From contig NZ_CP063845.1 of NCBI RefSeq assembly GCF_021018745.1, positions 2,542,001 through 2,606,000 on the forward strand: DNA of 64,000 nucleotides. The letters run 5' to 3'. Shown here in pieces: positions 11,321-19,852 of the stretch. How positions within the stretch are numbered: position 1 is the stretch's first letter; each line of letters begins with the position of its first letter. Made by a program: the position numbers and the translations under genes. The notes under the pieces were generated by a model, which did not search any database, was not told the origin of the DNA, and was given only the letters and a program-made list of their open reading frames with translations. This stretch comes from Gloeobacter morelensis MG652769. Its GTDB lineage: Bacteria > Cyanobacteriota > Cyanobacteriia > Gloeobacterales > Gloeobacteraceae.

Positions 11321-12265
11321 TCAGGCGGGCCGTTCCAGCAGGCTGGTCATCTCGATGCTGGTGCGCTCGGCCACCTCGCGGCCCTCTTCGATGAGGTACT
11401 GCAAGAAGGTGCGGGCGACCACCGAGAGGCGCTTGCCCGCCGGATAGACGACATGCCAGTGGCGGCGGATCGGAAAGCCTTCGGCGTTGAGGATGGCCAG
11501 ATGGTGCAACGCCCCTTCGCTTGCCAGGGCGTGGTGGGAGAGCACCGCGATGCCCAATCCGCCGATGACCGCCTGCTTAATCGCTTCGGAACTGCCCAGT
11601 TCCATCTTGACGCGTGGGGTGACCCGGCGCTCTTCAAAAAATTGCTGCACCACCATACGCGTGCCCGAGCCGGGTTCGCGCATCAAAAAGGGTTCTTGCA
11701 CCAGACGGCTCACAGGAATATTGCGCTGCAGCGCCAGCGGATGGCGGTAGGGCGCAATCACTACCAGTTTGTCGTCGAGAAACGGATGCATCTCGACGTT
11801 GAGATCTTCAGGCACCTGGCCGACGATATAAAAATCATCGAGATTCTCCGCCAACCGTTCGAGCACCCGGCCGCGGTTGGCGACCTCCAGCGAAATGTCG
11901 ATCTCCGGATAGCGCTGGCAAAACGGCCCCAAAAGGCGGGGTGCAAAGTACTTGGCCGTTGTCACCACCGCAAGGCGCAATTGCCCTTTTTTGAGCCCCT
12001 GCATGTCGGAGACGGTCATCTCGAACTGGGCTAGACGGGTGAAGATCTCTTCGCAGGTGGCGAGCAGCTCCCGGCCCGCATCCGTCAAAAACAACCGCTT
12101 GCCGATCTGCTCGAACAGCGGCATCCCAACCGCCCGGGTCAGCTGCTTGATCTGCATCGAGACAGTCGGCTGGGTGAGGAACAACTCCTCCGCGGCGCGC
12201 GTGAAGCTGCGGTGGCGCGCAACCACCTGAAACACCTGCAGCTGGTGCAATGTAGCGTGCTTCAA
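11321..12265 (-). CDS. LysR-type regulator, RbcR/CmpR-like
   Basis: The 314-residue protein starts with TTG at 12265, six bases after a GGAGG ribosome site. The LysR helix-turn-helix spans residues 5-65 (SFTRAAEELFLTQPTVSMQI). The effector domain follows; its marks include GQLRLAVVTTAKYFAP and EPGSGTRM. This N-terminus and the AKYFAP segment are typical of the cyanobacterial RbcR/CmpR/NdhR group, which control carbon-fixation and inorganic-carbon uptake genes in response to metabolites such as 2-phosphoglycolate or 2-oxoglutarate. It sits at the edge of the NDH-1MS cluster, and an ATAGA-N6-TCTAT dyad is found both before this gene and before cmpA. Which of the three regulators it is cannot be told by eye. 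Confidence 0.92.
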   Translation of the reverse strand: MKHATLHQLQVFQVVARHRSFTRAAEELFLTQPTVSMQIKQLTRAVGMPLFEQIGKRLFLTDAGRELLATCEEIFTRLAQFEMTVSDMQGLKKGQLRLAVVTTAKYFAPRLLGPFCQRYPEIDISLEVANRGRVLERLAENLDDFYIVGQVPEDLNVEMHPFLDDKLVVIAPYRHPLALQRNIPVSRLVQEPFLMREPGSGTRMVVQQFFEERRVTPRVKMELGSSEAIKQAVIGGLGIAVLSHHALASEGALHHLAILNAEGFPIRRHWHVVYPAGKRLSVVARTFLQYLIEEGREVAERTSIEMTSLLERPA

Positions 12266-12283
12266 GACGATCCTCCAGCACCT

Positions 12284-12299
12284 ATAGACATAGTTCTAT
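12284..12299. promoter_or_regulatory. ATAGA-N6-TCTAT dyad upstream of the LysR gene
   Basis: ATAGACATAGTTCTAT lies 19-34 bases upstream of the TTG start. Its 5-bp arms are exact inverted repeats six bases apart. The same arms and spacing occur at 25923-25938 before cmpA, and with one mismatch at 12768-12783 before ndhF3. It is a candidate autoregulatory site of the adjacent LysR protein. Confidence 0.5.
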
Positions 12300-12338
12300 C
12301 ATGAACGGGAATAACATCAACTAAAGATGATGGATGCA

Positions 12339-12352
12339 TGAGAATATTCTCA
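12339..12352. promoter_or_regulatory. 14-bp perfect palindrome TGAGAATATTCTCA
   Basis: An uninterrupted 14-bp palindrome lies in the 113-bp gap between the LysR start and the end of the small Cys-motif gene. It could be an operator upstream of the LysR promoter. No family could be assigned. Confidence 0.35.
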
Positions 12353-12378
12353 CCAGACGGGATCCGCCTGCATGAGAC

Positions 12379-12687
12379 CTATAAATGGGCGCGAAACTCC
12401 TGCTCCAGCGAGGGCGGTTCGATCGGCTCCGCAGCCAGTGCTTCGAGATCTTGCAGGTCGGAGCGCAGCTTTTCGATGCGCTCACCGAGCAACCGCCGGA
12501 GCAGCTCGACAGATGCGCCCGCACAATCGCGGCAGGCCTCGCCGCAGGCCTGTCCCCGCTGGTTATAGACCACCGCCAGCACAGAAAGACTGCCGCGGGC
12601 GCGCAGTGGATGAAAGCGCCCGGTGCAAATCGCGCAGTAGCTCGGCCCGTTTCCCGCGTACACCGTCGTCTCCCACACGATCTTCAC
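12379..12687 (-). CDS. Small protein with two CxxC-type pairs, unknown function
   Basis: The best start is GTG at 12687, preceded by AGAAGGTGG, giving 102 residues. It contains SYCAICTGRFHPL near the N-terminus and ACGEACRDC about 30 residues later, a pattern suggesting a zinc ribbon or metal site. The C-terminal third is acidic and probably helical (LLGERIEKLRSDLQDLEAL). There is no signal peptide. It lies between the LysR gene, same strand, and the divergent ndhF3 operon, so the ndhF3 control region also serves as its promoter region. I do not recognise the family; a role linked to CO2 uptake is only suggested by position. Confidence 0.6.
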   Translation of the reverse strand: MKIVWETTVYAGNGPSYCAICTGRFHPLRARGSLSVLAVVYNQRGQACGEACRDCAGASVELLRRLLGERIEKLRSDLQDLEALAAEPIEPPSLEQEFRAHL

Positions 12688-12767
12688 GGGCCACCTTCTG
12701 CCTGGCAGATATTGCGCCCAGATATAGCAGATCCGCAGCGGGCCCATGGCCCCAACCGGACAAAATC

Positions 12768-12783
12768 ATAGATAGAAATCGAT
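12768..12783. promoter_or_regulatory. ATAGA-N6-TCGAT, imperfect copy of the LysR-type dyad before ndhF3
   Basis: The flanking bases extend the match to CATAGAT-AGAA-ATCGATA (12767-12784), compared with CATAGAT-TAAT-ATCTATG before cmpA. It lies about 155 bp before ndhF3 and 80 bp before the divergent small gene. It is a candidate low-CO2 control site. Confidence 0.4.
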
Positions 12784-12812
12784 ATTAATTATTGAGAGCA
12801 TCTACTTTTGTC

Positions 12813-12827
12813 TATTGCAAAGCAATA
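12813..12827. promoter_or_regulatory. TATTGC-AAA-GCAATA inverted repeat before ndhF3
   Basis: Six-base arms flank AAA in the AT-rich stretch between 12760 and 12840, where the ndhF3 promoter should lie. It may be a second regulator site or a small hairpin in the leader. No known consensus was matched. Confidence 0.3.
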
Positions 12828-12938
12828 TTAACATCGATGCAGTAGTGCAACGGTTCGAACAAACGGTCCCCCGCCCCGCGGGGAGACAGGCGGGCCGGAT
12901 GTTCGTGCATTTGTCCAGCGTCGGGAGTTCTGGCTGCG

Positions 12939-14747
12939 ATGGATCTCGCTATTGTTCAATCTGCCTGGTGGATTCCCCTGTACAATCTGGCCGGCGCCGT
13001 GTTGGCCATGCCCTGGTCCCCGGGGATCATCCGCAAGACCGGACCGCGCCCGGCCGGTTACCTCAATTTGGTTGCGACGCTGTTTGCCCTGACCCATTGC
13101 CTGCTGTTGCTGCGGGAGGTCTGGGGTGAGGGGCCGGTGGCGATGAGCTTTACCTGGTTGGAGGTGCCGGGCCTGACCCTGACGCTGCCGCTGGAAATTT
13201 CGGCGGTGACGGTGACAGCGGCGGCGGTGGTGGCCGGGTTGGGCTTGCTTGCCCAGTTGTACGCTATCGCCTATATGGAGATGGACTGGGGATGGGCCAG
13301 GCTCTTTTCGCTGTTGGGCCTGTTCCAGGCGGGCATGAGCGCGCTGGTGCTGTGCAACTCGCTGTTTTTCAGCTATTTTATTCTCGAAATTCTCACCCTG
13401 GGCACCTATTTGCTGGTCGGGTTCTGGTTCAACCAGCCGCTGGTGGTTACCGGGGCGCGCGACGCCTTTTTGACCAAGCGCGTCGGCGACTTGTTTATGT
13501 TGATGGGCGTGCTTGCCCTCTGGCCGCTGGCGGGGACCTGGGACTTCTCGCAACTGGCGCGCTGGGCCGCGACCACTCCTCCGGATCCGACCATTGCCAC
13601 GTTGTTGGGACTGGCGCTGATCGCCGGTCCGATCGGCAAGTGCGCCCAGTTCCCGCTGCACCTGTGGCTCGACGAGGCCATGGAAGGTCCCTTGCCCTCG
13701 ACCATTCTGCGCAACTCGGTGGTCGTTGCCACCGGCGCCTGGGTGTTGGTCAAAATGTATCCGCTCGTTGCCCTCTCGCCGGTGACGGTCGCGGTCCTCA
13801 TCGCCATCGGCTCGATCACCGCCCTGGGCGGCTCGCTCGTGGCCCTGGCACAAATTGACGTCAAGCGCGTGCTTTCGTACCTGGTGAGCGCCTATTTGGG
13901 TTTGGTGCTCATCGCGGTGGCTGTGGGCCAGCTCTCGACCGCACTGTTGCTGCTGTTGGCCCACGCCCTGGCGATGGCGCTGTTGGTGATGTCCGTAGGA
14001 TCGGTGGTCTGGAACAATATCAGCCAGGATCTCAGCCAATTGGGCGGTCTGTGGTCGCGTCGGCCCATCACCGCGCTGTGCTATCTGACCGGCTGCTTTG
14101 GGTTGGTGGCAGCTTTGCCCCTTGGGGGGCTTTGGGCGCAACTGGAGATGGTCGAGGGGCTCTGGAACGCCCAGCCGCTTCTGGCTGTGCTCGTGGTGGT
14201 CGTCAATGCCCTGGCCGGTTTTGCTTTGGGCCGCGTCTTCGGTCTGATTTTCCTGGGCAAGCCCGCCCAGATGACCGTGCGCTCGCCTGAGGCGCCCTGG
14301 CCCATAGTGGTGCCGATGACGGTGCTGGCCGGTTTGGTGGTTCACTTTCCCATCGTGCTTGCCACGATCGGCTTGCTGCCGGGCACCGCCGCCAATCCGC
14401 TGGCGGTCCCCGCCCTGGTGGCCCTGGTGGTGCCGGGCCTGGCAGGCGTGGTGCTCGGAGCGCGGCTCAGGCCGGTGGAATTGCCCATCCGCCCGGTGCA
14501 GGACTGGCTGGCCAACGACTTTTACACCGCCGTCGCCTACAAGAACACCATCGTCTTTGTGATCGGTTTGATTTCGCAGTTCGTTTCACTTTTTGACCGC
14601 TATGTGGTCGACGGGTTGGTGAACCTGGTGGGGCAGCTCTCGTTTTTGGGTGGCGAGGGCATCAAGTACAGCACCACCGGCCAGACCCAGTTCTATTTGC
14701 TCACGATCATTCTGGGGGTCGTGCTCCTCGGAATGCTGATGATTTAG
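12939..14747 (+). CDS. ndhF3: NDH-1 subunit NdhF3, CO2-uptake type
   Basis: The 602-residue polytopic protein is an NdhF/NuoL-family proton-pumping subunit. It has many hydrophobic helices, the conserved motif DAFLTKRVGD and the GPIGKCAQFPLHLWLDEAMEGP segment shared with antiporter-like subunits. It is shorter than respiratory NdhF1 and matches the CO2-uptake NdhF3/F4 type. It is followed by ndhD3, cupA and a fasciclin-domain cupS. That order defines the NDH-1MS complex, in which the Cup subunits couple electron flow and proton pumping to CO2 hydration. It acts in the energised membrane facing the cytoplasm. F3 rather than F4 is assigned because of cupA and cupS downstream. Confidence 0.93.
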   Translation: MDLAIVQSAWWIPLYNLAGAVLAMPWSPGIIRKTGPRPAGYLNLVATLFALTHCLLLLREVWGEGPVAMSFTWLEVPGLTLTLPLEISAVTVTAAAVVAGLGLLAQLYAIAYMEMDWGWARLFSLLGLFQAGMSALVLCNSLFFSYFILEILTLGTYLLVGFWFNQPLVVTGARDAFLTKRVGDLFMLMGVLALWPLAGTWDFSQLARWAATTPPDPTIATLLGLALIAGPIGKCAQFPLHLWLDEAMEGPLPSTILRNSVVVATGAWVLVKMYPLVALSPVTVAVLIAIGSITALGGSLVALAQIDVKRVLSYLVSAYLGLVLIAVAVGQLSTALLLLLAHALAMALLVMSVGSVVWNNISQDLSQLGGLWSRRPITALCYLTGCFGLVAALPLGGLWAQLEMVEGLWNAQPLLAVLVVVVNALAGFALGRVFGLIFLGKPAQMTVRSPEAPWPIVVPMTVLAGLVVHFPIVLATIGLLPGTAANPLAVPALVALVVPGLAGVVLGARLRPVELPIRPVQDWLANDFYTAVAYKNTIVFVIGLISQFVSLFDRYVVDGLVNLVGQLSFLGGEGIKYSTTGQTQFYLLTIILGVVLLGMLMI

Positions 14748-14784
14748 CTTCTGTTCTCCACACGACGCGCGAGGTACGGTTGCA

Positions 14785-16293
14785 ATGTTGAGTGTGCTTA
14801 TCTGGTTGCCGGTGGTGGGCGCTCTGGTGGTGGGCCTTTGGCCCGGCGCCGCCGCAAGATTACGAAGCATCGCCCTCGCCTTCGCCACGGCCGGGGTGCT
14901 CTGGTCAGCCTGGCTGCTCTGGCAGTTCGACCCCACCCGGCCGGGGTTGCAGTTTGTCGAATTTATCCCCTGGATTGCGCCGGTGGGTCTGCACTACAGC
15001 CTCGGGGCGGACGGCCTCTCGCTGCCGCTCATCGCCCTCAACAGCCTGCTCATCTGGATCGCCATCTACAGCAACGCCTACTCCGGCGAACGCCCCAGGC
15101 TGTACTACGGCTTGCTGTTGCTGGCCGGGGGCGGGATGGCCGGGGCGTTCGCCGCCCAGAACTTGCTGCTGTTTTTCTTGTTCTACGAGCTGGAGTTGCT
15201 GCCTTTTTATCTGCTGATCTTTTTGTGGGGCTGCAGTGAGAAGCGCGGCTACGCGGCGATGAAATTTCTCATCTACACCGCCGTCTCGGGCTTTTTGATT
15301 CTGGGTGCTTTTCTGGGCCTAGTGCTGCTGGACGGTTCGTCAAGCTTCGCCTACGGTGAACAATCCACCGCCGCCCTGCCGTTGATTACCCAGTTGATTC
15401 TGCTCACAATGCTGCTGGTCGGCTTCGGCATCAAGATTCCGCTGGTGCCGCTGCACACCTGGCTGCCGGACGCCTACTGCGAAGCGTCCCCGCCGGTGGC
15501 CATTCTCTTAGGCGGGGTGCTCGCCAAGCTCGGAGCCTACGGCCTGCTGCGCTTCGGCCTGGGGCTCTTTCCTGAGACCTGGGCCCTGGTGGCGCCAGGG
15601 CTTGCCACGATCGGTGCAATCACCGCTGTCTACGGCGCCTTCTCCGCCATTGCCCAGAGGGACATCAAGCGCATGGTGGCCTACAGCTCGATTGGCCACA
15701 TGGGCTATATTCTCCTGGCCGCCGCCGCCGCCACCCCTTTGAGCCTGCTCGGGGCGATGCTGCAGATGGTGAGCCACGGCCTCATCCTCGCGATTTTGTT
15801 CCACCTGGTGGGGGTGGTCGAAGCCAAAGTCGGCACCCGCGACCTGGACGTGCTCAACGGCCTGATGAACCCGATTCGCGGCCTGCCGATGGTGAGCGCG
15901 CTGTTGGTGCTGGGGGGGATGGCCTCCGCCGGCATTCCGGGGCTGGTGGGCTTCGTGGCCGAATTTCTGGTGTTGCAGGGCTCCTTTGCCGCTTTCCCGG
16001 TCCAGACGATTCTGTGCGTCGTCTGCAGCGGCCTCACGGCGGTCTACTTCGTGATTTTGCTCAACCGCACCTGCTTCGGTCGCCTGGATAACGCCACCGC
16101 CTACTACCCGCCGGTGCGCTGGATCGAGCGCACCCCTGCATTGATCCTCGCCGGCATCATCCTGGTCCTGGGCGTTCAGCCCGAGTGGCTCTCGCGCTGG
16201 AGCGAGGTGACCGCCGAGTCGATGGTTACCCCAGTTCAAAGTGCGGCCAACCAGCCCAAAAAGCCGGCCGCCGCTTCTCTCAGCCCGAACTAG
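14785..16293 (+). CDS. ndhD3: NDH-1 subunit NdhD3, CO2-uptake type
   Basis: The 502-residue protein belongs to the NdhD/NuoM family, with about 13-14 membrane helices. Conserved segments are FFLFYELELLPFYLLI near residue 130, KIPLVPLHTWLPDAYCEA near 215, and DIKRMVAYSSIGHMGYILL near 290. It pairs with NdhF3 in the distal membrane arm of NDH-1MS. It starts 37 bp after ndhF3 and ends 22 bp before cupA. The C-terminal 15 residues are Pro/Ala/Lys-rich and probably exposed. Confidence 0.93.
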   Translation: MLSVLIWLPVVGALVVGLWPGAAARLRSIALAFATAGVLWSAWLLWQFDPTRPGLQFVEFIPWIAPVGLHYSLGADGLSLPLIALNSLLIWIAIYSNAYSGERPRLYYGLLLLAGGGMAGAFAAQNLLLFFLFYELELLPFYLLIFLWGCSEKRGYAAMKFLIYTAVSGFLILGAFLGLVLLDGSSSFAYGEQSTAALPLITQLILLTMLLVGFGIKIPLVPLHTWLPDAYCEASPPVAILLGGVLAKLGAYGLLRFGLGLFPETWALVAPGLATIGAITAVYGAFSAIAQRDIKRMVAYSSIGHMGYILLAAAAATPLSLLGAMLQMVSHGLILAILFHLVGVVEAKVGTRDLDVLNGLMNPIRGLPMVSALLVLGGMASAGIPGLVGFVAEFLVLQGSFAAFPVQTILCVVCSGLTAVYFVILLNRTCFGRLDNATAYYPPVRWIERTPALILAGIILVLGVQPEWLSRWSEVTAESMVTPVQSAANQPKKPAAASLSPN

Positions 16294-16315
16294 TCACCGC
16301 ACGAGGTATCCGCCG

Positions 16316-17626
16316 ATGACGACCGCCACAAAATCCCCTATCCTCCCCGGCTACAGCGGGGTTCTCCCGCCCTCCCAGCACGAATTTGCGGAGGTCGTTC
16401 ACCGCCTGGAGGCGGGTGGAGCGATGTTGCCGGATTCGCCCGAGAACCTGATGCAAATCATCGGCATCTACAAAGCCTACGCCGTGCCGATGGACTTCTA
16501 CTGGCGCGACTTGCTCTATATGGCCGAGCAGGTCTTCCTCGATCCGCTACCCTTCTTCAAGTACTTCCCGACCCAGGAGTATCTCGATCGCCACAACCAC
16601 TACGCAGGGGATACCGCCGACCTGCGTATCTGGCGCGGTCCCGCCACCGCCCACCCGGAACTGTTGGCCTTCATGGACAAGGGCGAAACCGGCAAGATGC
16701 CCAAGTTGTTCCACCACCTCTGGCACGACCGCATCAACATGGAATTTGCCGAGGAGTGCATGCGCGCCATGCTCTGGCACCAGGGCATGGGCGGGCGCTT
16801 CAACGATTACCTCGATAGCGACGAATACCGCGAGGGTGCCGATCGGGCCATCCGCGCCTACTTCAAGGGCAATCCGGCCATGCTCGCCCTGCACAAACTC
16901 TTTCCGGACCTGTTCTTGGAGCAATGTCGCCAGGCGAGTTACCTGGCCAACCTGGGCCTGTTCTGGGAGGTGATGGCCCCGGTCTTCTTCGAGATGTCGG
17001 ATCTGTTCGACGAGGGCAAATTGCGCACCGTCCCCGAGGCGATGAACTTTCTGGTGAACGGCATCTTTGCCATTGCTGGGCGGCCCATCTACCACCACGT
17101 CTACATCCGGGGCGAGTGCTACGAAGTGATCCCCAAATCCAAGGGCTTTACCTGGCTGTACGAAGCGGCCCTGCCCTACGTGGAGGCCGTCTTCTACCGG
17201 ACCTCGCCCTTTCGCGGCACCAAATCCTACAACGCCCAGGCCAAACAGGTACCCGAGGATCAAAAAGACTTTCACTTTGGCATACTCTACGCCGATGTCT
17301 TTCCGGTGGGCACCGCCGGGATCCCGCCCACGCTGCTGATGCAGGATATGTACCATTTCTTGCCGCCCTATCTGGTCGAGTACTACAACCGCCACTGCAA
17401 GGGCAAGGACGACATGCTCATCCAACTGGGCATCACCTTTCAGCGCTCGATGTACTGTGTGACCTCGGCGGTCATTCAGGCATTGCGCGCGGCCTTGCTG
17501 TATCCGCTCGACGACCCGAATCCGCGCCACCTGCAGGCCAATCGGGCTTTTTTTGAGATGCAGCTTGACCGGTTCAAGCGGCCCGAGGCGCGCCTGCGCA
17601 GCATCCAGAACCCGGACTACCGTTAG
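16316..17626 (+). CDS. cupA: CO2 hydration protein CupA (ChpY)
   Basis: The ATG at 16316 gives 436 residues, near the length of known CupA and longer than CupB. The protein is soluble and family-specific. Conserved segments include [17 protein letters not shown] at the N-terminus, [12 protein letters not shown] near 255, and [19 protein letters not shown] near 340, all mirrored in CupB at 19853-20980. CupA docks on NdhF3 on the cytoplasmic side and is thought to hydrate CO2 to bicarbonate, with a metal site at the interface. An upstream frame extension overlapping ndhD3 was discarded because the ATG matches the family N-terminus. Confidence 0.95.
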   Translation: MTTATKSPILPGYSGVLPPSQHEFAEVVHRLEAGGAMLPDSPENLMQIIGIYKAYAVPMDFYWRDLLYMAEQVFLDPLPFFKYFPTQEYLDRHNHYAGDTADLRIWRGPATAHPELLAFMDKGETGKMPKLFHHLWHDRINMEFAEECMRAMLWHQGMGGRFNDYLDSDEYREGADRAIRAYFKGNPAMLALHKLFPDLFLEQCRQASYLANLGLFWEVMAPVFFEMSDLFDEGKLRTVPEAMNFLVNGIFAIAGRPIYHHVYIRGECYEVIPKSKGFTWLYEAALPYVEAVFYRTSPFRGTKSYNAQAKQVPEDQKDFHFGILYADVFPVGTAGIPPTLLMQDMYHFLPPYLVEYYNRHCKGKDDMLIQLGITFQRSMYCVTSAVIQALRAALLYPLDDPNPRHLQANRAFFEMQLDRFKRPEARLRSIQNPDYR

Positions 17627-17648
17627 CCAGCCAAGGAAAACACACCCC

Positions 17649-18053
17649 ATGCCCGACATTGTCGACATCGCCGTGGGCGCCGGCGCCTTCAAGACCCTGG
17701 TAACCGCCGTCCAGGTGGCCGGCTTGGTCAATACCCTCAAAAGCCCCGGTCCCTTCACGGTCTTTGCCCCCAACGACGATGCCTTTGCCAAACTCCCACC
17801 GGGCACCATCACCTCCCTGGTGCAAAACCCGCCCCAACTGGCGCGCATCCTCTGCTTCCACGTCGTCCCCGGCCGCTACAAACAGGCGGACTTAGCCAGG
17901 GTGGGTTCGCTCAACTCCGTCGAAGGCGCCCCCATTCCCTTTTATTGCGAAGACGGCGTCTTCGAGGTCAAAAACGCCACGGTCCTGGCAGCGGACATCG
18001 AAGCGGACAACGGCATCATCCATGTGCTCGACCGCGTCATCTTGATGGGCTAG
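17649..18053 (+). CDS. cupS: CupS, fasciclin-domain subunit of NDH-1MS
   Basis: The 134-residue protein is a single fasciclin (FAS1) domain. It shows [18 protein letters not shown] near residue 38, a [10 protein letters not shown] segment near 70 and the final [14 protein letters not shown]. The length matches CupS, the small subunit that binds CupA in NDH-1MS. No signal peptide is present, in line with a cytoplasmic role, unlike most secreted FAS1 proteins. It begins 22 bp after cupA and is the last gene of the ndhF3-ndhD3-cupA-cupS operon. Its presence separates this cluster from the cupB cluster, which lacks a cupS. Confidence 0.9.
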   Translation: MPDIVDIAVGAGAFKTLVTAVQVAGLVNTLKSPGPFTVFAPNDDAFAKLPPGTITSLVQNPPQLARILCFHVVPGRYKQADLARVGSLNSVEGAPIPFYCEDGVFEVKNATVLAADIEADNGIIHVLDRVILMG

Positions 18054-18100
18054 GAACATCTGCACACATCGGCTAGCATGGGGCCAAAACGCTCACTGCC

Positions 18101-18733
18101 ATGGTCATCACTTCCCAGGCGCTCCAGTACCCAGACTCTGACGGTTTGCCGATGTCCGACAACACCGAGCAATTCCGCTGGATCGTCTATATCAAAGAGG
18201 GGCTCGACTGGCTGTTCGTCGACGATCCGGGCGTGTTCGTGGCGGGCGATTTGCTGTGGTACCCCGTGGAGGGCGACAACAAAACCCGCCAGGCCCCCGA
18301 CGCGATGGTCGCCTTCGGCCGCCCCAAGGGTAGGCGCGGCAGCTATCGGCAGTGGGAGGAGGGCAACGTCGCTCCCCAGGTGGTCTTCGAGGTGCTCTCG
18401 CCCGGTAACACCCTCACCGAAATGGGCCGAAAGTTGCGCTTCTACGAGCGTTTCGGTGTGGAAGAGTACTACCTCTACGATCCCGACCGCTACGATCTGG
18501 CCGGTTTTGTGCGCCAGGGCGATGGCTTGGATCCGGTCGAAGCGATGCAGGGTTGGGTCAGCCCGCGCCTGGGGGTGCGTTTCGCTTTAACCGACAATGG
18601 CGACTTGAGCTTGATCCGCCCGGACGGTCGTTCTTTCGAGAGTTATCAGGCGGTTGCCCGACGTGCGGAAGTGGCGGAGAAACGAGCGGAAGAATTGACC
18701 CGGCGACTGCGAGAATTGGGACTGGAACCCTAG
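18101..18733 (+). CDS. Uma2-family (DUF820) putative PD-(D/E)xK nuclease
   Basis: The 210-residue protein has the Uma2 fold marks: RQAPDAMVAFG near residue 67, VVFEVLSPGNT near 95 and RKLRFYERFGVEEYYLYDPD near 110. These contain the acidic residues and lysine of a PD-(D/E)xK nuclease core. The C-terminal 40 residues are a charged helix rich in Glu/Arg. Cyanobacteria carry many paralogues, often in mobile or accessory places, with unproven roles. It lies 48 bp after cupS on the same strand and is probably unrelated to CO2 uptake. Confidence 0.88.
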   Translation: MVITSQALQYPDSDGLPMSDNTEQFRWIVYIKEGLDWLFVDDPGVFVAGDLLWYPVEGDNKTRQAPDAMVAFGRPKGRRGSYRQWEEGNVAPQVVFEVLSPGNTLTEMGRKLRFYERFGVEEYYLYDPDRYDLAGFVRQGDGLDPVEAMQGWVSPRLGVRFALTDNGDLSLIRPDGRSFESYQAVARRAEVAEKRAEELTRRLRELGLEP

Positions 18734-18798
18734 CCGCCCGGCGCACTAAAGCCTGACAAGTCTCCTGCGACGATCTGGCAGCTTCTATCGGTCGCACT

Positions 18799-19653
18799 AT
18801 GTCTTTGTTTCGACGCCGCACCTTGTTGCTTACGGGCCTTGGTCTCTGGTCCACCTGCCGGCTGCTGGCCCAGCCGGCAGGCAATCTGGTCGTTCCCTAC
18901 GTACCCACGGCGGATCCGGTCGTGGCAGCGATGCTCAAGCTCGCCCGCGTGGGCAAGGATGACTTTTTGATCGATCTCGGTTGCGGCGATGGGCGGATTG
19001 TGATCACCGCCGCTCGCGAGCACGGCACGCGTGGTTTTGGCGTGGATATCGATCCAGAACTGGTGGAATTGAGCCGCAGCAACGCCCGGCGGGCCGGTGT
19101 CGAGGACCGGGTAAGCTTTACTGAGCAAGATCTTTTCCAGACCGACCTGCGCCCGTCCTCGGTCGTGACGCTATATTTGTTTCCTGAGATCAACCTGAAG
19201 CTCAGATCCAAGCTCTTTGCCGAACTCAAGCCTGGATCCCGCGTGGTCTCCAACGAATGGGACATGGGCGCATGGCAACCGGACGAGACACTCAAAGTGC
19301 AAGCACCGGATCGGGCTTATCAAATCTTCGCCTGGACAATCCCTGCCGAAGCCCAGGGGGTTTGGGAAGGCGGCGCCTCTGCAGGCGGCCCCCCGCGCAG
19401 TTACAGGCTCGTGCTTCGCCAGCACTTCCAGACGGCAAGCGGTACTCTACTTGTCGAGGGCAAGGAGTATCTGTTGAGCGATGCGCGCCTGGAGGGCAAC
19501 CTCCTGCGCTTCGTGGTCCCAGCCGCGGGTTTGCAATTTGTCGGGAAGGTGTCAGGTGACTTGTTGGCGGGGAATTTTGGAGGGGGGCCACCCGAAAGAG
19601 GTCCAACCTGGCAAGCCCAGCGGCTCAAACGATTTAATGAAGTATGGTACTAG
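18799..19653 (+). CDS. SAM-dependent methyltransferase with an N-terminal export-like signal
   Basis: The 284-residue protein has class I methyltransferase motif I (LIDLGCGDGRIVITA) at about residues 54-68 and an acidic motif II (GVDIDPELVE) near 80. Before this lies a basic start, RRRTLLLTGLGLW, and a LLAQPA segment that looks like a signal peptide, possibly Tat type. The C-terminal 100 residues are β-rich and unassigned. The substrate is unknown. An exported SAM enzyme would be odd, since SAM is cytoplasmic; the N-terminus may instead be a membrane anchor. Confidence 0.75.
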   Translation: MSLFRRRTLLLTGLGLWSTCRLLAQPAGNLVVPYVPTADPVVAAMLKLARVGKDDFLIDLGCGDGRIVITAAREHGTRGFGVDIDPELVELSRSNARRAGVEDRVSFTEQDLFQTDLRPSSVVTLYLFPEINLKLRSKLFAELKPGSRVVSNEWDMGAWQPDETLKVQAPDRAYQIFAWTIPAEAQGVWEGGASAGGPPRSYRLVLRQHFQTASGTLLVEGKEYLLSDARLEGNLLRFVVPAAGLQFVGKVSGDLLAGNFGGGPPERGPTWQAQRLKRFNEVWY

Positions 19654-19819
19654 TCCAATCGGTCGTCTTCAGGCCAATTCCGATGAAACCTTTTTCCGCA
19701 TTACTCTGAACCCCGCGCTCATGGGAGGAAAGCCTTGCATCCGGAGTCTTCGCGTGACTGTAGGCATGGGGTTTGGGTTGATGGTTTCCGGATACTCGAC
19801 AGTCGACTTGTTGTTGTAG
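19637..19819 (+). pseudogene. Truncated DUF433 (antitoxin-like) gene
   Basis: The frame encodes 60 residues. After an unrelated-looking start it reads TLNPALMGGKPCIRSLRVTV, the hallmark of DUF433 proteins, which act as antitoxins of VapC-like or DUF5615 toxins. A normal DUF433 protein continues for a further 20-25 residues after the helix ending here at STVDLLL. The stop cuts it short and no toxin gene follows. The start overlaps the end of the methyltransferase gene. I read it as a decayed remnant. Confidence 0.5.
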
Positions 19820-19852
19820 ATAAAAATCGTTCGAGGGTGCGTGTACTTCCGA

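Noticed and set aside
12828-14345. 505-codon minus-strand frame rich in Gln, His and Arg
   Set aside because: Antisense to ndhF3, and the residue bias is typical of reverse-complemented hydrophobic codons.
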